Assembly: GCF_017562075.2 (NCBI RefSeq)
Contig: NC_054083.1
Span: 37,927,255-37,991,254 of the forward strand
Direction: 5' to 3'
Source: Anopheles merus
Taxonomy: Eukaryota > Arthropoda > Insecta > Diptera > Culicidae
Length of the DNA stretch: 64,000 nt
Below are positions 39,301-51,300 of this stretch, piece by piece; the stretch's first letter is position 1; each line of letters begins with the position of its first letter. The position numbers and the translations under genes were made by a program. A model generated the notes under the pieces. It saw only the letters and a list, made by a program, of their open reading frames with translations. It was not told the origin of the DNA and did not search any database.

Positions 39301-42300
39301 TCCTTCACCGTTGCAGGTTGTTCCGTGGCACAGCGAGATTAGCAGCAAATGTCCACAGAAAAACACCTTCAGGTCGTAGGTGTCGTTTTCCCTTTAGCTT
39401 TGGGGCTACTATGGCCACCACCACCACCGCCGTGGAGATGGGTATTTGCGTACGTTTTCGAGGTGTTTGTGTGGCGCAGTGATTTCAACCACCCGGTGGT
39501 GTAAAATATAACACCCTTGTGGGGGAACATAAAATGATTAGCAAACGAAAAGGCGAACATTTCAAAACAATAAATTAATCTAGCGCTGGTCGGGGGACGA
39601 CGTGCTGCGGAATGTATTTGTGGATGCTATTTCCCCCTTTCAATCCATTTCCTGCATTCACGAGCACAGCTGAGAGAACAGATACAAAATATTTTAAATA
39701 TGTAGCAAAAAAAACACACACACAACAGGCCGCATCCGATACCTTTAACGGTTCGTTTCTTTCTGACTTTGGGGCACACAGGGCGATAAATTACCTTCAG
39801 GCAATCCCACGCCCGCTACGATTGCTGCATGCATTTTCCTGCTGGCCAAAAAGTGCTTGGGATTGATTTTAACGACATTTTAAAGGCGTCTGCAGCCGGT
39901 AGAGCGTTTCACAGGACCAGCTTTTACCCTAACAGAGCTAACACCACTACCCTTACAACTATTGCCGTGTAACGCGTGTAAAATATTTTTCCCTCGATCA
40001 TTCGTTAGTAAATTTTATTCCTTCTATTTCAACCCCATTTCGCCTGATGGCATGGAAGGTCGTAAATTTTGAACCAATTCCTTCCTCACAGCCGCTGTTC
40101 TGCTGCCGCTTTGTAGCCAAGCAGCTTCCGGTACTTGTGCAACCGAGGCGCCTTTGAACTAACACTCTTCGCGAAGAGCTACCCCCGTGTCACCACGCTC
40201 AAAAAGGTTAAGTTTTCCCAAATGGCTTTGTACACTTTTCATTCGTGCCGTTCGCGAAACGTAGCATTCCGTCGTTCTGCCGAAAAAGCGTCGTCCGTCG
40301 TACTTGTGTCTCGGCTTGTCCTACATCCCTCCCTACACAGAAGCAATGCTCATGCATCGGAAAATGAGCTTTTCTTCCGCTTCATCAAACGCTTTGGAGG
40401 AAAGCAGCAGCAGAAGTTTGCCAACACGGGAAAACGTTTGGCGCTACAACGTGAGGTGCAACCATCGCTTCCATTCGGGAAATAGCACCGAAACGGACGG
40501 TCGGTCGTGACATAGACAAGAACACGACAGACGGGTTGAGAGTGTGAGAAGCGTGTCTTGTGTGTTCTTTTCGCTGCTAGGAAATTTCGCAACCCTCCCT
40601 TCCCCTGCTTCTTTACCGTGCATCACATGACGTGCTAGCGCTGGAACGTTTCAGACGGGGGAAGAACACACTACTGCCTCCCACAGCTGTGGTGATGGTA
40701 TTAGAGATGTGTATCACTATTCTCAAACGCTGGCAAGGTTGAATCTACACCCTTATCATGCATGTAAACCCAAACTACCACCATCTGCAACGGAGATAAC
40801 GACGAGAGGTTTGTTTTTTTGTTTTTTTTTGTGTTCGTATGCCCGATTTGCATAAATGGCAGCTGTTTAAAGGTGTTTGTGCATTCAAACCGAACCGAGG
40901 TGGTGAGAGCTGCGATAAAATGTCGCAAGAAGTTTCAAGATAGATAGTGTAAATAAGTTATAGCACAAAACACATACACTTTACAGCGATAAAAGTAAAT
41001 TGAGATGTATATTCATCAAGATTATGTGACTAAGTACGCTCTACAGTAGGTCCGGTTGCGTGATCAGACGGTGAAACGGAAGCATTTGAATGAAGTTATC
41101 TTGGCAAGACGGGAAGTAGACCTGTGCTAAGGGCACGTTTCTAAACGGTGGCTACGCGAATTTTCAACAGAACTGAACGAAACACACAACTACAGTGAAG
41201 AGAAGGGCTTTTCAGAGTCTGATGCAACGGAAACAACATCTGACCAGAGCCACCTGACGGGGAAGTTCACAAAGAGGGGTTGAAAACACGAACAGAACAC
41301 AGGGGGAGCGCGATTGCTTTATCGTGGGCCCCGTACATTTGAACAACATATGACAGACATTGTGTTTTTGTGGTTGAATGTGATGCATGGTTGAAAGGTT
41401 GAATACTTCAAACATAACAATTTAACTTAAATAAAAAGGTTCGTAAAGCGACATTAAAGGTCAAACATATTTGTATTGTTTTCAGATGTCAGTACCAAAA
41501 TTATGAACAACGCTAACTCTTGTTCTGTTGCTTGTTTGAGTTGTTTTGTCTTAAGACAATACAGCATGTTATTCAATTATAAACGTCATTTTTTAAATGC
41601 AACACATTTATAAAGTAATTTATAAAACAGTGGAAACATCTATCGCTGTATTCTTATGTACAATTGCAATTGAATTATCAATCTAACGGCTAAAATTTCC
41701 AAAAGCACATTTTGGTGCCGTGACCAGGATTAGAACGAAAAGTTCAACCCTGGTGAGCGCTCCAAAGCGCTAAGTAAAGCGCTAATCTGTTACATCTCGC
41801 AGCTGACGTCCACTGTGGTGTCAGTCCCCCCCCCCTATAATGCGTCTCCAATTTGCACAAACAAACGCATTAGGGAGGCCACATGAAAATTACATTTTTT
41901 TTTCAGCAAACAGCAGCAGCTCATTAGATAGTAACAGAGAGCTAAACACACCGAGACACCCACCCACCAAACGAGTGAAAAGGAAACAAATTTCCCACAA
42001 AAGCACACACGCACACACAGAAACAAAAGCAACACCCGCAATGACCACTGTAACCAACACTAATACCATCAACACTTACCCGCAGCACGCGCTAGCATGT
42101 AACACGAAGAGACACAATAGCCCTTTTCCCCCTTCCTCCCTTCACAATAAAAACCTCTGTGTGCGTGTCGGTCCAGTGTGTCTGTGTGTGAGAGTTGGCG
42201 GGACGGCTTTAAGCTGCGCCCGGCCGGAACGCGTGCGCCTTCATCAGTACCGGATCAGCATTGCGCGAACACAGTTCGATCGTCGCGCGCCGTACAGTCG

Positions 42301-45300
42301 TCGCAGCAGCAACAGCAGCAGCAGTGCCGTGCGATAGGAAAATCAGTTCGAAACAACCGCAAGTGTCCGACGGGTGCATCGCCAATTAGCGCCAGTGCAG
42401 CAAAACCGTTCCAAACAGTACAATAAGCAGGAAAATCGATAGCAGAAAATCGGGTGCGTTTCAGTAGCCAAAAAGAAAAAAAGAAAAGCAATAGAAGGGT
42501 GGCAAAACAAAAAGGAAATCTTTTGCCGCCAATCGTGTACGTGAAAGTGAGTAAAAAATAGCGCATCCGTAGGCGTCGGCTTTAAAACAGCTCGCATAAA
42601 TAAGGTACGCCGCGGTGTATGGTCAGAGTGCTACTGGAGACAACGTGCTGCCGCAGCAATAGTTTTTCCTTTGCGCTAATTGGAAGATTGCTAATTTTCA
42701 CCACGCGAGCTCATTGCGCCAAGACGCGGTGGTGCAGCAGTTGCAACAAAGTACAAGCGGGAGGAAAAACAGCACTTTTCCCAGCAGGACGAGCTGGAAG
42801 TCAGTTGCGCGCGCCCTTGTGTTGTACAAACCGGTGTAGAACGCGTGTCCTGTGGTATTTTCGTATTTTTTTGTTTTTTGTTTTGTATCGTTTCGCTTTG
42901 TACAGTAGTAGCCATCTGGTCACCCTGCGTGCGCCACTGCTGGTTGCTTCAAACAAAAAACAAAACAAAACAACGAGAGGAAGTGCATTGCTCCGGTGCA
43001 GTGGTGCGTGAAAAATACATTGGCACTGTCCTCCCTGCTGCCTGGCCTGTTGTCCGTGCGTAACTCCCCACATCGCGCTCGTAAAGCGACCGTGCGTGGT
43101 CAACGCATTGTGGGCGAAGGGGTGGACCGACAGCAGCAACTTCCTTTTTGTGTGTACAGTGTACCTGTGTGTATGTGTGTGTGCGTGTTTGGTGCAGTGA
43201 AAGGAAAAGACACAAGGAAAAGAAAGTGTGTGGTGCATGCGTGAAACAGGGGGAAGAGCAAACCAATTTGTTCGGCCCTTCTGCCAATGCACCGTTTAAT
43301 TGTGTGTGCAGCATCGTAAAGGGGCTTACTGGCCAGCCCCAGTGCAGCAGGCACGGAATATTTGCGTGCCGCCAGTCGCACTAGGTGCACTGTAGGAAAA
43401 TAGAAGGGGCGGTTGGTGTTTTTTGATTTTTTTCCTTCTCGATCTTTATGAAGTAACAAAAAACTGTAGTTGTGCTTGTTATTTTTTTAACTTGTGCTTT
43501 GCACTCGTTACAGAATTGTTCGAATATTTGTACACATGTTTGTGCCATTGCTATCATTGCTAAGGTGATTTTTCTAGCATGTTTCCCATGTTTGTTTTTA
43601 CATTTCTTTTGCACTCAGTACCCTTTTGGGTGTCCATATGCATCCTGATTCTGGGAAGAGCAAACTAATTGACATTTGGATACATGTACTATGTGGATGA
43701 AGATTATAACATGGCTTACAGGAGCCTTTAGTTTGCCCTTAAAATGGTTAAAAGGCTGAACACACTAACATTAACTAAAGAAAAACTAAAATTATTTGTA
43801 AAAAGGAGATGATTTAAATGAGCGATGTGACACACGCGTCAAAGTCTACTTTCGAGAGCAGCCTTTTACTCATGACAGCCATGAAAAACACACAGTAGAA
43901 CCAGCTTTGTGTGTGTTTTAATTGGTACATGGTACTGCTGCAAGCAGGCGTTGCGTTCTGCGCTTCTGTTTGCATAGCTAGAGAATCTGTTGCGCTCATT
44001 AACGCCGTGCAATCCTGGAGCGTAAGCGATAACTTCTCGTTCATTAAAACTTTCAGCCTGGAAAGTCCTGCTCATGCTGAGTTCCCATCGGTTGCAGATT
44101 TTCACCACCACAATCCCTGACTGGTTGGTTTTTTACCTTTTTTAAAATCACTGCGAAATTGTAGCGCGCAGTTTTCCGACTTTTTTTGGTTTACAATCGC
44201 GCCCAACCATTGGGTGCATACAATTGCATTAAAAAATGTGAGGGATTGGAAAATGTACTTACAACAAACAGTCGACAGAGAAAAAAACAGCACAGGGAAA
44301 GCTAATGACAGACCACGGTCATGAAAGTGGCCACGAGTTGGAAAATGTGGTGCTGTGCAAATCAAGGGCGCACACATCGATCGTGACACAACCGTCCCCC
44401 GCGCGCCCTGCGGTTTGTGGTGGTGTTGGTGATGATGCAAAAAAAAAAACAGCCGCCCACAAAAAGTAAAAATTGCACGCCTCAATCTACTACAAACGCA
44501 GTGAGCGAGAGGTGAAGTAGGAAAGGTGTTTTTTTCTCCATTTTGGTGTGCATTTAAACAAAAAACGGCAGCTTTTGCATACAACCAGAACCGTGAATGA
44601 AAGATTCATTTCTTTCACAACGCACAACCACATGAAACAAGCCAGAAATTGAATGAAAAAGCACGAGGGTGAATCTAATGAAACTCAGCCAAACTACAAC
44701 CAAACGAAGGAATAAAATCAACAGAAAAACAACATATAATCCACACCAAGGGCTCCTAGCCTACCAGCGTCCTTCTAGTTGGTGGACTGCGCGCGCCTTC
44801 GATGGTGGTAATTAACAAACTTTTACCGCTCACCAAACACACACACACTGGCGGTGTTGGTCGTGCGTGATGTTGCACCTGCAACCGGAACGTGTAAAAT
44901 GCGCTCGTGTCGTTTTCGCTTTTTTTTTTGTCGGTGCGGTTTTGTTTGCCGCCATTGGGGCCATGTTTCTATTTTTGCGCCGGTTCGCGTCCATTTTCAA
45001 TATTTGTCCGCGGACGCTTTTCACAGTTGAGGTTTTGCCGTCGTTGCGTTCGGCCGTCAATGCTCAATGCTTCGGCTCTAATCGCATCACAACCACCGAC
45101 GAACGAGATTCAATGCCACGGGCAGGTAGAAAAAAATGTATCCAAAAAGAGATTAAAAAAAAAAACATCAAAAACCAGAGCCCACTCACTCACTCTAATT
45201 GGAAGCCTATTGGTGGGTTGGCAGAATTTTGGGTCTGCTTGGTGGAAAGTTCTGGTTTTTTTCGGAAAAGAGACAGGGGAAAGCAAATAGAAGCAATACC

Positions 45301-48300
45301 AACACACACACACACACAAAAAACCCTCCATCGCACGTCGGGTGGTCGTCGATTGTGGTGGCGACTTTCGGTTTTGCTGCTGCCTCCCATCTTCCAGTGG
45401 TTTCCACCCGAACACAACATGGCGCGCGTGGAATGTTTTTGTTGCATGCGAAGAATTTTTCAGCTCGAAATTGATTAGAAAAGCCACCAATTGCAACAAA
45501 AAATTTCATTTCCAACATTCTATTCTACCCCCGAGAGCCGGTGGCATATTGATTAGCGGAAACCATTTGCCCACGTTTAATTGCTTTCGACATGGAAAAA
45601 GCGCTAAAAGTGGTTTGCTGGTTTCAAAAGCAGCAAATAAAAACCGATGCACTAATCCACCACCAACACAGCACCGGTCCAGTCCACAACACGAAAACGA
45701 TGATGGTAGGAAGTTATAGCGCGCCTGCCAGGGCTCGTTTTCATGTCAGCGCACCAACAATAATCCCGCAATCATCATCGTCATCGTTGGAGTACGGCTT
45801 GCTGGTTGTTGGCTATCAAATCAAACATCGCGGCACACAAAACCTTATGACATCCGCTTTTCATGGGGGGGAATGGGGCAGTAAATGAAAAGCGTTGGTC
45901 ACAAAACTTCTTGCAAACCGGCACGTCTCGACCGGGTGTGTCGTTCTCGAGCATTAAACAGCGGGGCCGGGGGGAGTCGTGTATTTAATCCTTGCATTGC
46001 ATGCGTGTGTGTGTGTGGCTCAACTTCCTCAATTGGTAAACACACGTTACGTTTCGCGTTTTATTTGCGTTTCCTTAACGGTTTGGGTCATTTTTCATAT
46101 TACCATTAGTTTCCGCGCGTGTGTGTGTGCGTTTTTCTTTACCTTACCACAACAAAACCGTCGTGCGTCGTAAAGGTTTATGAGCACGTTCTTCGACTGC
46201 TACCTCGAAAAGGGACACAACATCTGACAAGGAACTTAATGAGAACGGGGGGAAAGGAGGCCTTCCGTCTCAATCGGTTCTGAGCGGGTTAACGAAGTGT
46301 CACCATTTGTTGCACCACAATCATAGTCGGGGTTGTGGAAATGGGTTGTTATGGGCAAATGTGTTTTTCTCCGTGCTTTTAAAGGGGCTTTAAAGGAGGT
46401 TTTATCGTTCTAAATCGAGCACGCGCTATAGTAGCACCAGGGCCCGTGGTACACAGGTGTAAAGCTTTTGTGAATGGCGGGTTTAAACCCTTCGCGATTA
46501 GGTTTAACGAACGGATTACCGGAATGAGTTTAACGAGCAATTAAAGGGCGGAAGAGATACAAAAACATGAGGTTCAATAATGGGTACTGGAATTTAAAAT
46601 AATCCCTCGAAATAGAATAGTTATTTTAGGTAAAAAATAAAGGTTTAGGTCTGAATTCTTAATAGAATGTAGCTAGACTAGTGTTGGGTTTCATGAATCC
46701 TTCATGGAGATTGATTCATATCATTCTTCAGTTATTAGAATTTCGAATCGTATCTTCAAAGATTCATGAATCTGTAAAGATTCATGTATCTGAGAATCTG
46801 TAAAGATGAATCCAGGAATTCATGGATCTTTAGACAAGCCTCGAAATCCACCATTAAACTCGAAACTAGAAACGATGGCCTGTATAGAAGAATAAGAAGA
46901 AGCTCAAGCTCTATGAATCTTTGGAGATTTATTAACCTTTCGAGATTTATGTATCCGAGATTGAGATTCATTGAATAGTTTCAAAGATTCATTCAGATTC
47001 ATGAAGCACATTACTTAGCAGCAATAGGCTATATTCAGTAATGTTCTTAATGGAAACTCCCATTACATTTCCCCAACCCTATCGACGATAAAAATTATTG
47101 TTTTTAGTACAACTAGCTTCAGCAGAAAATCTAAATTGAAGGTTTTGAGATCATCTTTTTGCAAACCTACAGTCAATAAGTCAACACAGGAACATGACAG
47201 AAAGTGACAACGTTTCGTGACGAGTGACAGAGCTAAACAGACAAATTAAGCACACTGCAAAAGCAAACCCCCCGATCCAATAAAAACACGTGACGCCAAA
47301 CCACTTTCACATTGGGAGGGGAGGAAATAACACTTCGACACAAATGGACTGTTAGAAAATCATAAAATTAAATTGCATCTCACGCATGGTCGGAGCTTTA
47401 TCATTTCCCTTTGCTAGACCGAAAAAACAATCGACCATATTTTGTACCGCACGATCTCTTACTACCTTTCCGTTACTACTAGCGCGCGTGTTGTCCTCTA
47501 TGACCTACCGGCGTTGTGAGAGAGAGAGAGTGTGTAAAACCCCCTTCTCAGTCTTCTGAACTTGTTAAGCACGTGTCTCGGCGAACGTTCCAACGTGCGT
47601 TCAGTTTAACGTAAATTACCATAAAAACGTGACCATCGATCATCGGTACACGGTGCACGAAAGCAAAAACAGGTGAATTTTTTTACGATGTGATCTATCC
47701 ATCGGGTTGCTTCATAACCGGGTGTATATAGACCCAGATGTGAACGATACGGCTTTTTTCAGTATCAGTGACATTGAGTTCCACATGCTAGAATAAATGC
47801 ATTCATCCGGATATTGTTGAGTGATGAGACTATTGGGACTTAATTGAGTTTTTGTTTCACCTAATGATTTCCATAAAAGACCAGATTAATAAAGTCGATT
47901 TCCATGTTCGAGAGGTTTCGCTGCTCTCTTTCACATTGCCCAATAAAACCATGATGACTGGAAGCAAATTCACTTCAGAAAAATCGTGCAGCTTTTCTTC
48001 CGAGCTCTTTCGAAACATTCCCATGGGGATGCCGTAGCCAACGAGCCACCACGCGGGGAAGAAGTTCTGTAGCGGTTTCGATCCCAAATTGAACCGTTTA
48101 CCAACCGTTTTACAAGCCGGTCAAATCCGGTTCCAGCATTTTCATTTTTTTTTTCATTTCCCGACTTGTGCTACACTACGAGCGAACACATTGCACAGCG
48201 AATAAGTTCCGATTTCGATTGGATGGAAGTGCTCTTTCCTCTAGCTCAGTTATTGTACCACCGTGTTGCGCGTATCATCACTGCGCGCGTTATGGCTCAT

Positions 48301-51300
48301 CGGGCACGACATGGAAAGCAGCTCTCGTCGGTTTGAAATGCAAACGGCACCGGGTGACGGATGAACAAAAAATGATCCACCCTAAACAGTTAGAGATCCG
48401 TTTCGTGTTTTTTGCTTTTTCTTTAGCTTTTGCGTTTGACGCACGAATTAGGCAAGTTACCCCACCTCAGAAAAAAAGCGACTCACCAGCGTCCGTCATC
48501 GATCGGTGTCGTGAAATTGATTGGATTGACTTCGACATTCAGGTCGCGTATTGCATTAGAGCTCGGAGCTAGGCATCATCGGGTGGGGTGTATTCCAGGT
48601 GGAAGTTATGCCCATGGCGCAATAATACCGCGTGCCTACGTAAATGGGGCTTTAGTGAGTGCCAGCATTTTTTTTTTTTTGGCGGTGCCTTTCAAACGTT
48701 CATCGAAATATCCCGTAAAGCTCTGTTTTGTGACCCACTATGAGCAGCGAATGTTGAGCCGTTTTAAACCCATTTTTGATCTGTGGAAATCGATCTTCAT
48801 TTTGGGGACGAAATAGCTCAGTGGATTTTATTTTATTTTCGTTTCCAAAGCTCTGCGAAGGCAATCGAAGACATTTTCAAATTGCAATAAAAGATAATCG
48901 CACACAAAAACAAATCACCCAAAGTTGCGCATAAATTACTTCCCCATTTTCCTATCGTCAATAAAAATCGGATTAAATAAGCGCGGAGCGTACCTCAATC
49001 AAAAACGTCCCATTCGTCAGAGCGTGGATTGGGTGCGAACGAGACCAGGAAACCCCTCCAAAACAAACGGCGTGAAAATGGACGCTTCTAACACAAAAAA
49101 ACGGCACGACCGGTGCTTCCGGTGTGTGCTTCAAATGGTTCATTTCCTTGGTGAGCTCTCCCGGTAACCTGCAAGTCTAGCGGGCAAAAGTTTTGCAATG
49201 ATGCTCCCGGGTCCAACCCCCCTTCGAACATAAAATTCTTTACACGAAGGCAAAGTTGTCGGTACAATTGTAAAGTAACTTGCTCTTCCATCCTCAAAAA
49301 AGTGTCAAAATGAAGAAAAAATAACGATACTAGAGAAATGTTGCCGGATATCGTTTTAGAACTTCAACTCGGCAAAACTTTTGGTCACCATTTGGGGAGT
49401 GTTGTGAGTGTGGGTACAACAACACGGGCAGTGGCACAGTGACACAATATTACTTTCCTTCTCTGGGGACCTCTGGCTGGGATAGGGAAGAGCTTTCCCA
49501 CCGGACTCTCGAGAGCTTCGGTAATCAGCTTTAACGAGCAGATCTGGTCCCTGCGCTCCTGACGCCCTCCGGCCGATCTGACGAACACATCTCTCGCACG
49601 ACCCCGGGCTGGGTCCACACGAAATATAAATTATCAGCTACCCGCCCTTCCAGTTCCCGGGCGCAAACTGCTCCCTTGCAGTTGCTTTATTACAACCATT
49701 GCCCGCGCAAGTTACCAGTTGGCGTGGGGATGACAATTTTGGTCCCTTTTATTTACGTGAGCTTCTGGTTCCAACGGTCGGATCGCGGGTGGGCTGATGG
49801 AGAGAGCAATTTGTTAAAAATAGATATCAACTGCACTTGATGTTACGTTCCCTTTTACGTGGCTCGAAATTCGTCCATCACGGTCTAACGATTGGGGGAA
49901 GAAATACATAAACTTTGAAGAGTTAAAAAGAACCATCATTTTTAGACAAACTCTCGCTTGCTCGAAACATCTTCAGCCGTGTGTTCCGAGAAGGTTTTGA
50001 AAAAATGCCATAAAATGATGAAGGACAGAGTGCGGATTTATGCTGCTTGGTAACAGGCTACCACCAACTAATTATTATGATCATCGTCACCGATGGTACT
50101 ATTTGCACAACTTTCCAACCATTTACTCTTGTGCCTTTCTTGTGCTTTAGCGCTGTGCTGTGTCAGTGTCAGTGAGGGGGGTTTTTGCTGTGTATTTGAT
50201 CTTGTCATTTGCATAGTCCTTCTCCGGAGCTCCACGCCTTCGCATGATGATTAGTGTGTAATTAACGTAGATACCGGCCGTCGGAGGAACCCATGGAAGG
50301 TGATCATTTCGTGCCTGCGCAAACCAACGACAATATCACTTACACCCTCTTTTACATCGTCCGGCCCGACCGCTGCCGCTGCCACCGCAGGGTATGCTCT
50401 GGCTTTCGTGACCGATCGATTAGCCGGACCCGGCTACAGTCGCCAAGGGCAACCACGTGGTACCCTAAGGTCGTTCCGCCGAGATGTGGGTCAGGTTAAA
50501 ATGCCAACCGGACGTTTAACGACAATGACCAGGCGAGAGAGCTCGCATAGAGAAAGTGCGATGAGGAGTTTTTGCTCCTTTTGTTTTGCTTTTTTTCTCC
50601 TGTACACGAAATGCATTCGGAGTGCTTTGTCAAACAAAACATCACGACACACAGCGTGAGCTCACGAGATGGCCGGCCACTTGTTAAATGTTGACCGGTG
50701 CAGAGCGCAAAAGAAAAAATAAACAAAACATAAAAGCTCGGCGAATAAACAGCGCCATGCTGACAGCAAACGAAAACGTTTGAGTCAAAACAAACAAACC
50801 ATTTAGCATGCATCGACCATCAAACATTCCCCATTCTGTGCCGTGCTGGGTTGGTGGCCGTTGGGTACTCTTTTTGGGGAGTGGATTGGGATTGTTCGTT
50901 GCTGGAGGGACGAGGTTTAAGAGACTAGAGATTTATTATTTTTTGCATGCACTTTATAAAATTTTCCAGGCAGCAAGGAGGAGAGCAGGGAAAGGAAAAG
51001 TAAGCAATATAGAGCTGGACGACGACTGTGTTAATATGCATTTCATATATTTGCTCTAGTTCGTCCGCTCCTACTTTTCCAGTTTTTTATTCCAAACGAC
51101 ACGATTCCGCTAACTGTCTGAGGGGTGCTACAGACGACAGGATAGTGGAAAAGTGATGGTCTGGGCCGAAAGATGATAATTTGTTACCCGCAATCTCGAC
51201 CGGACCCGTGCCGTCACCGGGTCGTTAACTTCTTCACTCGGGTGAATGGTCCAAATTGAGCGGTATGCTAATATTTAGATTGCACCGAAAATCACATGAC

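Noticed and set aside
38888..39379. 163-codon plus-strand frame
   Set aside because: It has a mixed composition but no domain, no start context and a long antisense frame; I could not separate it from chance.
41713..41740. Degenerate tRNA-His gene on the minus strand
   Set aside because: Only the 3' end resembles tRNA and the match includes CCA, which nuclear genes lack. No cloverleaf follows, so a primer-binding site fits better.
44867..45478. 203-codon plus-strand open frame with a hydrophobic start
   Set aside because: It runs through a poly(A)-rich stretch and a CA repeat (read as THTHT). Overlapping open frames on both strands indicate low stop density, not coding.
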